IMG/VR virus record: IMGVR_UViG_3300010354_000831
Coordinates: 1 to 21,098 of that record
Reading direction: 5' to 3' (one strand)
Length of the DNA: 21,098 bases
Source: a virus
Shown: one piece after another, positions 13,501 through 18,113 of the stretch
How the letters are laid out: every line of letters begins with the position of its first letter
Numbering within the stretch: the stretch's first letter is position 1
The notes under the pieces: model-generated
What the model saw: only the letters and a program-made list of their open reading frames with translations
Databases searched by the model: none
What the model was told of the DNA's origin: nothing
Translations under genes and position numbers: made by a program

Positions 13501-13538
13501 TTAACAATGTTGTTAAACTGAATTCTTTTTTCTGTCAT
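1542..13538 (-). CDS. Giant virion structural protein in the gp7 position, with YHYH domain
   Basis: A single open frame of 3998 codons (roughly 430 kDa), more than half of the window. It sits where T4 has gene 7 (baseplate wedge, 1032 residues), starting 4 nt after gp6 and followed by gp8, so it is probably a hugely expanded gp7-type wedge protein; homology to T4 gp7 itself is not visible by eye. The N-terminus (QFNNIVKNQLPLYVREEFP) begins a conserved-looking head. A YHYH-type domain lies near residues 1215-1330, with IIGWAYDGNPIYGPYGYS and later FPNGVYAYFATF. Much of the rest is repeats: about seven GxGY / NPPxVxI regions (near 713-793, 905, 1033-1153, 1410-1460, 2063-2163, 3300-3453, 3723-3806), at least six NHGFxxGExVxY modules, and more than ten G-[IVL]-G-[ST]-T motifs. 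A less repetitive middle part (about 2400-2650) includes RVQDSLYYQNFSYSL and RFLLADSRARKYITY. No signal peptide or clear membrane segment is seen. It presumably sits at the baseplate periphery and may contact fibres; that is inference. Confidence 0.85.
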   Translation of the reverse strand: MTEKRIQFNNIVKNQLPLYVREEFPLVVEFLSQYYISQEFQSAPVDLIQNIDQYIKLDNISSQSEIAYLSGSIDEFSDVISIDLSKTPSGTIGFPKSYGLLQIDDEIITYTGITSTSFTGCIRGFSGVTSYKKQNSPDELVFSSSNSASHSVGSKIINLSSLFLKEFLTKLKYQFTPGFENREFSDQINESLFIKYAKDFYATRGTEKSFEILFNALYGEEVKVVKPQDYLIKPSDAQYFVSNDLVVESISGNPVNLYKSTLIQDAVLGYSKAYAPIAKVEKIDSKTGRTYYKLSFDGGYNKDIRVEGSLYGNFSVHPKTKLINTTFAGSTTLDVDSTVGFPNSGELYIVYNNGLTGTIKYKSKNITQFFDCDPLVYDILDQSEIALNVYAYGTSNSDSNEIIRVRITSVLDKVNIDPNTYYASDKDTAIISTLGTSPKDPVYKNWFYNIATNYNVKSISLIDSSNDTYSVTTKESNSFRIGDIITIVNSFGVEKNTNIINVSSSNSFSIKGQGPLSLTDSYTIRRNISKVSSSTFPQLSKEIANVQNVYKDGEKTLIASSSLPFYSNQPLNATIKSITFSGTFIEGESTFKISSGLDHGFYSGDAVYYTPGNSTSPFSEGLYFIKRIDQNNVKFAKSRSDIYNSKFITLKRDSIISSDNIRPYEFRSKTLKSQKLFREIKPTIDDGGTYPIGNESVGLLINGVELQSYKSKDIINYGSIDEIEITASGSNYDVINPPSVVISDLVGTGATGNCAVLGSLQEIKIIDPGFDYTEIPSVKITGGNGYGANASVSMSRINHKIDFNSAASASFVNLSNSSVGFSTYHRFRNAEKVIYETNGQRGVGGLSTDSAYYISTVDSKTIKFHRTFNEAVSGINTITLSSFGLGDHTIKSYNTKLVVGSINVTNSGSGYKNNLVTTNSSGISTSNGYVTIKNHGFKSGEIVKYTTTGTSVGGLQNNLTYFITEIDKDTFRLSQVGIASTQQTFFYDTRQYISFTSSGSGVHKFNYPEISVEIVGNIGISSVSDNDFKCKVLPVFRGSIESVHLSSNGSNYGSSEILNYRRDPNISLDAGSGAQLSPIVSNGRIVEVLVKSGGRNYYAPPVIQILGEGIADSLTPILENGQIKSIKVISGGIGYVQGSTFINVISPGEGAKFLPKVKQWTVNNFYKNLAVFTSDDGIIVDGVNDDYELQYKHIYPSRKFRESIYSLSADGNVLYGSPDLLRVNNTEVSSVDHSPIIGWAYDGNPIYGPYGYSKKDGGIITQLKSGYISKIKENRPPTSVFPLGFFVEDFEYNQVNDDTVLDEHNGRFCVTPDFPNGVYAYFATFNLSTDTSGVFNGYKAPTFPYVIGNTYKSIPNEFNFNPSSNQDAINLNETNWVRNTLPYHLRQQNSYKYINLPNDLNQTVDVKYASPGSVDYIGIVTGGSNYKVNDNIIFDETGTRGYGLTAKVSKLKGKEIDSISVASTSIYNCEIYPADDKGSYVIFAENPHNINNGDLIVFSGINTASSILKGDYTSKIVTNVLAFNNSTGLGTVGSTGIVTYIPVSGNLNYPNIRENDILSIENEKVKVLNIDKKSSRIRVLRSIDGTVGASHTFTSSFTENSRKLYINVGYKTSYEFRYNKEIYFDPKETLGIGTVGIGSTLVFSNPGAGATQIFVPLQSLYLPDHKLETGDALTYYTNGNGSIGVSTDGLTSFNLSDQSTLYVAKLSNDLIGISTVKVGLGTTGTYVGIASTTRSYGPLYLTGIGTGSYHSFKTNYYGITGQISKNVVTVSTAQTHGLSNNDNVYIEVNPSISTTITVRYNDYHRKLLINPTNFSNSDVNITKNSISILNHGYSLGQKVIHTASSPSGGLQNNGIYYIVPITKDEIKLSSSYYNATIPNPQFVDLTSASNGSLSLVNPPIKIYRDSTVTFDLSHSSLSYVDFSNIYSAFSLEFYTDQKFTQRFETTESRRSFDIQKYGKVGITSDAKVVLTVNKYFPQKLYYKLTPIFEGTIPQEKVEINIDSDVISNNEIQFIASGYNGEQKITSLSSTSFTYNLRDFPESSSYNSTTSKLEYSTDSTSAYGSIFDVKILSRGRNYYSLPFISGVKSGLGTGSILECFSKSIGNIKKTKVNDIGFDFPTDFTLKPNLSLVQEVKIEPFASFDFIGITSVGRGYTSPPKLIVLDGKTGKLVPEVDLRYSLGDDKVTILKNSYGINNVKPIIVPTQNSNGVGISSIKYNSTTKNVTVTLSVGFSTADTFPFKVNDRVYIENISVGVGSTGKGFNSENYNYRFFTLTSVQENRGGIGIVTYSLSGLVNSGEIVGNFDPVNSSGRIIPEKFLPIYNPVLKSNDYLIGETVTSNSGTGIVEEWNPKTLYLSVSSKDKFNSNEIIYGKTSKTQGLASSITSFNGSINLSAYTKVEKGWETETGILNNDLQRVQDSLYYQNFSYSLRSKVDYDKWDDAVSTLNHTSGFKKFGDYQCEPSVAEVSANSLKVGVSTSIVDVKADLISAVDLNCVNDFDIVRENVLRLNGKVASDAITFKNKILTDYFESVGNRVLSIDDFSSEFNSNPRPTRFSEIDRFLLADSRARKYITYVEDKRYYDEKQILLVTLLHDNNYGYLSQYGRVETTYDLGSFDLQISGNEGILVYYPKKYSVNDFNITTLSYNIKDSVAGIGSTSIGDIAEIRSSNSFVSSGSTSIISIGTTYRSLKALVEISDNSGKYEFNEFNIIHDGSNVEFLDYGQITTHSFDSYSSSGFGTFYPYISGSNLKVDFIPNVGVAATINTIQVAIADSSSAGITTIFMKHAYLESRSTSIASTTSPSSNVISEYFNGYDCAYFIVQVSDITNNRHQLSEVLSVTNTGDAYFAEFANLETYSGIGTIGIERTANSTQLTFTPIANIDTVVNVYTNAIIHIDDDRDVVSFNNATIETNSAFYYGTDRDVKRSFNLNHKNNPIFTRSFNGSSSSIVNVTNNTITIPNHFFVTGEKVIYTPPGVGSTMALQITSTDFGVGIGTTDRLPSTVYIVKVDQNTIKLSKSAEDSLKIVPNVLDFTGVVGVGTSHSFTSTNQNSRVVVAIDNVIQSPVVSSALTSSLSTRLFTTEDVLYLTGISSFFGGDLIKIDDEIMRIDSIGIGSTNAIRVRRPELGTVVSGHSTGSLVTKISGNYNIVDNIIYFADAPYGRLPFSSTTNPPDERDWSGISTSSSFQGRSFIRSGETGGVNHTYYKNYVYDSISEQFNATKNYFTLKQNSANVSGVSTENAVILINDIFQEPGLTNNYTLSESTGITSITFVGAANSAPYDVNTSSVPRGGIIVSVGSTEGFGYQPLVSAGGTAIVSTAGTIQSISIGNSGSGYRSGIYTSGGISSVPVRVGVITSSLGTPNIHFIGTAAVSNGSIVSIAITNPGFGYTSSNPPTVFIDAPLSYSDIPLVYSSSSTPGFGTEATIDIVVGQGSSIIDFEIKNLGYGYGQGELLTVPVGNIVGIPTLSSFSEFQISIQKTFNDKFNGWSIGELLVLDQIESLFDGERLSFPLKYQGNLTSIVAAKGSLINIQDTLLVFVNDILQVPGKGYVFDGGSSIDFTEPPQIEDTCKIIFYRGSGSLDVLYRDILETVKIGDELTITYDSSLGQTPILLENPRTVTSIESTDFVLTNPYFGPGNTDDATLERPVSWCRQTEDKIINEKEVGKDRMLYEASIYPSAYLIQSVGVGSTTVYVDNLRPFFDAKTENNTNLSFQNEVTLISQDTIVSASATCIVSSAGTITSVSITSGGYGYINSPNVVFENPVGLGTTQRASGIATVFSGIVTSITVSYPGTGYTSTNPPNVLIESPSLISEINPVDSYAGDSGVVVGFGLTNISSIDKVIFDLHIPFDSYLRDSSLVGSAVTLSSLNSGDYFIVYNSNVGVGTTNLTSKDTNNVTIGIATQFYDCVYQVDTVSDVQTNIIGIGSTVVRRIHARVSGFSTYIGITTSNFIGNFSWGKINLKYRTENNQFSFYGNNGVTGITTSGLVNRTSSLKYTNYIV

Positions 13539-13542
13539 TTTA

Positions 13543-15468
13543 TTATAATCTTACTAGGTTCCCGTTGCTGTAGCTTGATGTTACGATGTAATTTGATGCC
13601 GAAGGATCAAGACCAGATGAAATTTCATCTACAATCATTTCAAAAGTACTCTTACTAATATCTAGTTGCAAATAAAGATCCTGTAATCCAATGACATCAT
13701 TTGATTGTGGAATTGCAGAAATTTCAATAATTGTTTGTCCGTCTTTTACTTTTCCAGATTGAATATTGATAGGATTTAAAGTTATAATTCCATTTACATA
13801 GTCAATTCTTCCAACATTTCTCTGAATAATTGTTGATTGAGTTGATTGTGGATTCGGTACATTGAATAAAAATATAGAACCAGATTCTCTATTAGAATCG
13901 GGAATATCTGATAGATAAACATTATCAGCAATTCCCGCTACTTTAAACGAAGAAGATTTAATATTATAACCATCCATACTCTTAATATGGAATCTATTTC
14001 CAAATCCAATTTGATATTCTGAAAATGTATTTAAAACTACGCGAAGATCTCTTCTGATTTGTATTTTTGTAATATTGGATGTTATTGACTCGTGACTATC
14101 ATCAAGAATTTTTAAAAATTTACTATACTTAAATCTTGCACCATATTTGTTTAATTCAGTAGAATCCGAATACTTATTTGCATTGGATTGTATGATTGTA
14201 GAAACGTACTGTGATGAAGGTGCTAAATTAGTGTTGTAATAAATTTTTGAATCGATCTCAACATACAAATATTTTAAATCTAAAATTTCAGGTACAATTC
14301 CAGCAACGGAATATTTTTTTAAATCTCTCTTTATAGATTCTTTAATTAAATTTGGTATAAAGTCACCAGTTCTTGGTTTAATACTAATAAAAACCTTTCC
14401 ATATTGTGGTGGTTTTAACTCTTCCCCACCAAAAACAGATATTGATTCAGTTTCTGGATAGATTTTCGCTGGAATTAAAGTTTCGTAATCATTCGCAGTC
14501 AAGGCACGATTTTGAGATGAATATATTCTTGGTGCATATTTTTTAATCGATTCTACAGATTCTATACTTTCCCCACCTGATGACTGAAGACCAGTAGAAA
14601 GTAAAGAAATCCCAGATGCAACCAAATATTCATTTGCATTTGCTGTGTAGGTTATTCTACCAGAGTATGAAAACTGCCCAATACCATTAGCACTTGCACC
14701 ATTACTTGTGATGTATGATGTCATGATATAATTTTTATCTTCTAGTTTTTTACCAAACTTACTGTCACCGAAGATCAATTCATATCTTTCATCTTCAATC
14801 TCTTGTAAGAAATAAACCTTGGATTCCCCATCAATATTAAACAGACTATCTTGTTGGGAATACTTGACCGATGCAGTAGATTGCTCGCTATTTTTTACCC
14901 TAACGGAAATAAGTTGAGTATCTATACCGATATTGTCTAAAATAAATCTTTGAGTTGGATTTGCAGAACTATATGTGAAGTTATTTGTAACTAATGTTCC
15001 CTCATAAATGGAAATATCATTAAATTGTGCAATTCCATTAAAAACTGGAACAGTTATATCTTCTAAAATAGAAAAGACAAAAGATTGATTTCCAAAAGAA
15101 CTAGATGTAGTCGCTACTGGTCCTTTTCTTAAGGTTAAGGACGCAGGTGCTGGAGTAAGAGAAGTCGTATCTACGAAAAAACTAATCGTCGCTCTTGCTG
15201 CCTTTCTAGACCTAGGTACATATCCAATGTTTCTTGCTAAAGATATTACATTCTCTCTAAGTGTCGCACTATCAATGAACACTTCATTTGCAACCATATT
15301 TGCATTATATGAAGTGATGTAAGTATTGTATGCCAATACATCAAGTATTGTTGAGAGATTAGATCCCTCAAAATCATAGTCTGTAAAGTTTGGATTTGAC
15401 CTTAAATAATCCTTTAAGGTTGTTTTAATCTGGTCGAAATCCAGATTTGAAAAGTTTATTAATGGCAT
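13543..15468 (-). CDS. 6: Baseplate wedge protein gp6 (Baseplate J family)
   Basis: 641 residues, close to T4 gp6 (660). gp6 forms the continuous ring of the baseplate inner wedge together with gp25 and gp53 and changes shape when the sheath contracts. The N-terminal region (about residues 30-95) carries FTDYDFEGSNLSTILDVLAY followed by NANMVANEVFIDSATLREN and NIGYVPRS, a signature I recognise from T4-like gp6. A central part around residues 310-345 (APRIYSSQNRALTANDYETL, then AKIYPETESISVFGGEE) is typical of Baseplate J proteins. The ATG directly abuts the gp25 TAA, and the giant gene starts 4 nt beyond its stop, so the three are surely co-translated from one late message. No Shine-Dalgarno sequence stands out at the junction. 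Confidence 0.95.
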   Translation of the reverse strand: MPLINFSNLDFDQIKTTLKDYLRSNPNFTDYDFEGSNLSTILDVLAYNTYITSYNANMVANEVFIDSATLRENVISLARNIGYVPRSRKAARATISFFVDTTSLTPAPASLTLRKGPVATTSSSFGNQSFVFSILEDITVPVFNGIAQFNDISIYEGTLVTNNFTYSSANPTQRFILDNIGIDTQLISVRVKNSEQSTASVKYSQQDSLFNIDGESKVYFLQEIEDERYELIFGDSKFGKKLEDKNYIMTSYITSNGASANGIGQFSYSGRITYTANANEYLVASGISLLSTGLQSSGGESIESVESIKKYAPRIYSSQNRALTANDYETLIPAKIYPETESISVFGGEELKPPQYGKVFISIKPRTGDFIPNLIKESIKRDLKKYSVAGIVPEILDLKYLYVEIDSKIYYNTNLAPSSQYVSTIIQSNANKYSDSTELNKYGARFKYSKFLKILDDSHESITSNITKIQIRRDLRVVLNTFSEYQIGFGNRFHIKSMDGYNIKSSSFKVAGIADNVYLSDIPDSNRESGSIFLFNVPNPQSTQSTIIQRNVGRIDYVNGIITLNPINIQSGKVKDGQTIIEISAIPQSNDVIGLQDLYLQLDISKSTFEMIVDEISSGLDPSASNYIVTSSYSNGNLVRL

Positions 15469-15870
15469 TTACCTTGATGGCTGCAATACAAATTCTAACT
15501 GTTGGGGTAAAACATCTATACCAATAACTCTATAAATTATGGTTACATCGTATGAATTAGTTTCATAGTTTGGAGATGATCTAACATCAACTAATTGAAC
15601 TCTTGGTTCGTAATTAATAATAGATTGTCTAATTTCATCAGAAATAATAGATGCTGAAATATCATCTAGGTTTTCAAATAAAGATCTAGTAATATTAGAA
15701 CCAAAAGTTGCATCAAAGAATTTTTCTCCAGGAAGGGTAAATACAATGTTTCTAATTGAACGAGCAATAGCGTTCTCATTTTTAATTGCAATGAGATCAT
15801 TATTCAGAGGATTGCTCTGAAATGTCATGCTAATATCTTTAAAACTCTGACTTACCCTTTCTAGAGGCAT
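15469..15870 (-). CDS. 25: Baseplate wedge protein gp25 (GPW/gp25 family)
   Basis: 133 residues, against 132 in T4. gp25 is the small lysozyme-like-fold wedge protein that binds gp6 and the first sheath ring and helps start sheath assembly. Visible hallmarks are the FTLPGEKFFDATFGSNITRS stretch (residues 44-63), the SLFENLDD segment and the conserved EPR triad at residues 88-90 (INYEPRVQLVDV), which marks this family also in type VI secretion (TssE). It is the first gene of the late baseplate operon here, with a probable late promoter about 20 nt upstream and its stop codon immediately followed by the gp6 ATG. Start chosen at ATG 15870 because the family length and the promoter both fit. Confidence 0.95.
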   Translation of the reverse strand: MPLERVSQSFKDISMTFQSNPLNNDLIAIKNENAIARSIRNIVFTLPGEKFFDATFGSNITRSLFENLDDISASIISDEIRQSIINYEPRVQLVDVRSSPNYETNSYDVTIIYRVIGIDVLPQQLEFVLQPSR

Positions 15871-15890
15871 GAGATAGTATTAATCTATCT

Positions 15891-15898
15891 TATTTATT
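15891..15898 (-). promoter_or_regulatory. Probable T4-type late promoter for gp25-gp6-giant operon
   Basis: The minus strand reads AATAAATA within GAATAAATAAG, 7 of 8 matches to the late core TATAAATA. It is in the 32-nt gap between the 82-codon gene and gp25, about 20 nt before the gp25 ATG, leaving room for a short leader. The leader holds a small inverted repeat, GATAG(N7)CTATC. It would drive the baseplate block. Confidence 0.6.
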
Positions 15899-15902
15899 CA
15901 CC

Positions 15903-16151
15903 TTATTTGGATTCATAGATTGGTTCAGTGCCATATTCCCAATCATCATAGTCCTCATCATTACGAATTTTTGCATGAATTTCACTTTGGTGATGAAAAT
16001 CATGTTTTTTTGGCGTTAGATCATCATTTGCAATCTCACGAAGCATTTTTTGATTTTGAATTTGTTTTTCCCACCCATATTCTGAGGACAAATACTGAGT
16101 TCCCCACTCATTTTTCATAAAATTTTGGTCTTTGTCTACTTTTTTGGTCAT
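15903..16151 (-). CDS. Hypothetical acidic/polar protein, 82 aa
   Basis: I do not recognise this protein. It is highly charged and hydrophilic, with a basic start (MTKKVDKDQNF), aromatic-rich WGTQYLSSEYGWEKQIQ, a His-rich patch (KHDFHHQSEIHAK, about residues 49-61) and an acidic end (NDEDYDDWEYGTEPIYESK). There is no membrane segment or signal peptide. The start is supported by AGGAG 7 nt before the ATG, the best ribosome site in this part of the window. The gap before it carries an imperfect ACGGG/CCCGT hairpin. It sits directly before gp25 on the same strand, but the late promoter in between suggests it belongs to the preceding unit. The plus-strand frame across it is a shadow. Confidence 0.8.
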   Translation of the reverse strand: MTKKVDKDQNFMKNEWGTQYLSSEYGWEKQIQNQKMLREIANDDLTPKKHDFHHQSEIHAKIRNDEDYDDWEYGTEPIYESK

Positions 16152-16202
16152 TTTTTTCTCCTGATCTATTAAATCAGAACTTTTTACGGGGTTTCTATCC
16201 CG

Positions 16203-16802
16203 TTAATCTATATAAAAACCCTCTCTTAAGTAGTCCTGATCTTCTATAAATGTTAGATCAACATATTTTTCATGATTTTCGCCTTTCCAAACTGGTATTG
16301 CAATTGAATTTCCATATCTAAAATCTGGATTTTGGCGAAAATGAACTTCTATTAACTTATTACCTATAAATTCGCAATTAATCCACTCATAATTGCCTTT
16401 TAAATTATTTAATATCTCAGGAAAATCAACTGTTCTTTCAATTTTACTCCATTTTTTCCATTTGTAAAATATATTTCTATCATCCCTTTCACCCAAAACA
16501 ATTAACTTTGGTTCTTTATGATGAAAATCAACGCTTAAGTGTTCACCCTCAAAGATCTCACACCAAAATTCAGATGGATGAAAGTGATCCGTGCATCTTT
16601 CTATCCATTCTATACGAGAAAATCGTCCCATGCCAAGTAAATTAATACTTGGTCGGACGATATAATTACCTGAACGAGGAACGGGGCACCCTACAGGTCC
16701 ACAGAGATGCCCCAAACGACGATTTAAAAATAGTTTGTTATAAACCCATAGATCTTCATCATGAATTGAATTCCATTCATCTTGAGGATCTAGGTGGTAC
16801 AT
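16203..16802 (-). CDS. Conserved-looking hypothetical protein, 199 aa
   Basis: Unrecognised soluble protein, rich in Trp, His and charged residues. Visible segments are LCGPVGCPVPRSGNYIVRPS (residues about 33-52, with two Cys four residues apart), SINLLGMGRFSRIEWIE after it, then HPSEFWCEIFEGEHLSVDFH and a C-terminal part with HFRQNPDFRYGNSIAIPVW. The VRPxINLxGMG pattern recalls proteins I associate with T4-like cyanophages, some of which look weakly ATP-grasp-like, but I can assign no function. The start codon lies inside the end of the 69-codon gene (13-nt overlap), which points to coupled translation; GTAGG upstream is a weak ribosome site. Confidence 0.85.
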   Translation of the reverse strand: MYHLDPQDEWNSIHDEDLWVYNKLFLNRRLGHLCGPVGCPVPRSGNYIVRPSINLLGMGRFSRIEWIERCTDHFHPSEFWCEIFEGEHLSVDFHHKEPKLIVLGERDDRNIFYKWKKWSKIERTVDFPEILNNLKGNYEWINCEFIGNKLIEVHFRQNPDFRYGNSIAIPVWKGENHEKYVDLTFIEDQDYLREGFYID

Positions 16803-16999
16803 AAACCTACATGATTGCGATGAAGTGTATAATTCTTTTGAATGAGAATATCGGAATTCTTAAAAGTCCAACATTCCCCATTACTATCTAGAAAGACAAC
16901 CCACTCAAGATCATGTTCCTGAGAACGATCAATTACAAAAAAAGCCCAACCATTACCTTTTGGAGTAATGACTGGGATTTGAGGATTTAATTGAATCAC
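16790..16999 (-). CDS. Small conserved-looking hypothetical protein, GTG start, 69 aa
   Basis: Compact protein with the pattern VITPKGNGWAFFVIDRSQEH then LEWVVFLDSNGECWTFKN and a short basic tail. I recall similar small proteins (VITPKG..., HDLxWVVF, GECWTF) in many cyanomyoviruses, always without known function. The start is GTG at 16999, which overlaps the TGA of the 46-codon gene upstream by 3 nt (GTGA), a classic coupling arrangement. The AGG just before that GTG, inside the upstream gene, may act as part of the ribosome site. Its stop overlaps the next gene by 13 nt. Likely cytoplasmic; the fold looks like a small beta-barrel but that is only an impression. Confidence 0.8.
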   Translation of the reverse strand: MIQLNPQIPVITPKGNGWAFFVIDRSQEHDLEWVVFLDSNGECWTFKNSDILIQKNYTLHRNHVGLCTT

Positions 17000-17136
17000 C
17001 TACCTTGTCCGCGATATCTTTTCTTTTTACCATTACGAGAGGTTGCACTGAGTAATGTACGAGCTGAACGTCCTTGTCGAGTCTTCTTCGGTGCTCCTGG
17101 TTGAAAAAGAATTTTACTACTTCCACCTTTTGCCAT
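16996..17136 (-). CDS. Small basic protein MAKGG..., 46 aa
   Basis: A short gene of 46 codons reading MAKGGSSKILFQPGAPKKTR at the start and NGKKKRYRGQGR at the end. It is very basic (Lys/Arg over a quarter of residues), with no hydrophobic segment, so nucleic-acid binding is plausible. I recall closely similar tiny proteins (MAKGG...ILFQPGAPKKTRQG...YRGQGR) in T4-like cyanophages. A strong ribosome site (GGAGG, 8 nt upstream) supports the start, and that site is itself within the last codons of the 51-codon gene upstream. Its TGA is embedded in the GTGA start of the next gene. Function unknown. Confidence 0.82.
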   Translation of the reverse strand: MAKGGSSKILFQPGAPKKTRQGRSARTLLSATSRNGKKKRYRGQGR

Positions 17137-17137
17137 T

Positions 17138-17293
17138 TTAAATTTCCTCCATTTCTAATAAGTTTGGATCAATTTCATCTCCAGAAAAATAATTTTCTGA
17201 AAAGTCTTGAAGAACCTCAGTACATTCTTCTGCACTGAGGTTTGTATAAATTTTTCTTCCGTTGTATAAAATGTTATACAATTTTTCTTTCAT
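17138..17293 (-). CDS. Small protein, 51 aa, resembling the 66-aa protein at 18110-18310
   Basis: Short acidic protein beginning MKEKLYNILYNGRKIYTNLS and ending LLEMEEI. Its first 30 residues line up with the 66-aa product on the other side of the glycosyltransferase gene: both read EKLYxI...GRxIYxxL followed by a Glu-rich helix. The ATG shares its A with the TGA of the glycosyltransferase gene (TGATG), so translation is probably coupled. The gene ends 1 nt before the start of the 46-codon gene and carries that gene's ribosome site. I know of no function; the pattern EKxYHIYAKxxCxYHxL is one I associate with small cyanophage proteins. Confidence 0.78.
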   Translation of the reverse strand: MKEKLYNILYNGRKIYTNLSAEECTEVLQDFSENYFSGDEIDPNLLEMEEI

Positions 17294-18060
17294 CAGATTA
17301 CGCGAGTTTTTTCATGCCCAACTCTAATACGAGGATCGCACCAGATCTTATAACCCTGGTCAATCGCATCAAGACAGAATGAGACATCTTCCCCACACAT
17401 ATCTTGAACAGCACCAGACTCAAAAACTTGCATCTTTGGTGCAAACCAAGGATACTCAAGATTTTCAAAAACACCTTTCTTAATCAGAACCCATCCAAAA
17501 CCTGTGTAATCTACAGTAAATGGCTTACGACGCTTGCTGATCGATTCCACAGTTTCATGATTCATGACTCCACCATTCTTGCGGAAATCATCTTCTTCTA
17601 ACCAATGTGCGACAGATGTTGTGTGACCATCTTCTGTTGCATACCAACCTGCGACAATTTCACGCTCTTCACCTTCAGCAGGGAAAGACATATCACAGAG
17701 TTGCCAAAACTTGTTTGAATCAAAAACAATATCATTATCAATCCACAGTTGATAATCATACTCAAGTTTTCCATCCCAAGGAATTTGCTTCGGACCTCTC
17801 AGAACATTTGCACCAAGAACTTTACAACGTGCAAAGTTTACCATTGATGAATAATCTTGAGAAATTTGAATACTCATTCCATTCTGAACAAGATCAAAAC
17901 AGAGTTGTACAAATGCCTTCAGAAAAATATAAGAGCATCCTCGTCCTGGAAGACAGAATACAATACTCTTACCTTTCATTCTTTCTTTAATTGCACCGTA
18001 GTCCCATTCTTCAGTGTTCTTCTTTGGTGCTACGGTCTTAACAGTGAATCCTTTTGCCAT
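17293..18060 (-). CDS. Probable GT-A glycosyltransferase (family 2-like), 255 aa
   Basis: Likely transfers a sugar from a nucleotide-sugar donor; the acceptor is unknown (virion protein, host envelope, or DNA base). After a basic tail the fold opens with KSIVFCLPGRGCSY (residues 31-44). A DxD-type metal site is seen at 108-110 in QLWIDNDIVFD. An acceptor-side block DYTGFGWVLIKKGVF (184-198) and CGEDVSFCLDAIDQGYKIWC (222-241, with the catalytic-type ED) follow, and the last part, RIRVGHEKT, gives the His often needed for metal binding. This order is typical of short GT-A enzymes of phages. No membrane segment. It has its own sigma-70-like promoter immediately upstream, and a moderate GAAGG ribosome site 11 nt before the ATG. 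It overlaps the 51-codon gene by one base. The enzyme class is fairly secure, the substrate is not. Confidence 0.78.
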   Translation of the reverse strand: MAKGFTVKTVAPKKNTEEWDYGAIKERMKGKSIVFCLPGRGCSYIFLKAFVQLCFDLVQNGMSIQISQDYSSMVNFARCKVLGANVLRGPKQIPWDGKLEYDYQLWIDNDIVFDSNKFWQLCDMSFPAEGEEREIVAGWYATEDGHTTSVAHWLEEDDFRKNGGVMNHETVESISKRRKPFTVDYTGFGWVLIKKGVFENLEYPWFAPKMQVFESGAVQDMCGEDVSFCLDAIDQGYKIWCDPRIRVGHEKTRVI

Positions 18061-18084
18061 AAGTTAAATAAACCTTCAAGATCA

Positions 18085-18113
18085 ATTTTATCAGTCTATA
18101 TATGCTTTGTCAA
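18085..18113 (-). promoter_or_regulatory. Sigma-70-like promoter before the glycosyltransferase gene
   Basis: On the minus strand, TTGACA (18113-18108) and TAAAAT (18090-18085) are separated by exactly 17 nt, a near-consensus host housekeeping promoter. The -35 box overlaps the last codons of the 66-codon gene. The predicted start is near 18078, giving a leader of under 20 nt before the ATG at 18060. The extended match suggests early or constitutive expression by unmodified host polymerase. Confidence 0.72.

Noticed and set aside
16186-16203. ACGGG/CCCGT hairpin between the 199- and 82-codon genes as a terminator.
   Set aside because: The stem is only 5 bp, overlaps the stop codon of the 199-codon gene, and is followed by A-rich, not T-rich, sequence on the minus strand.
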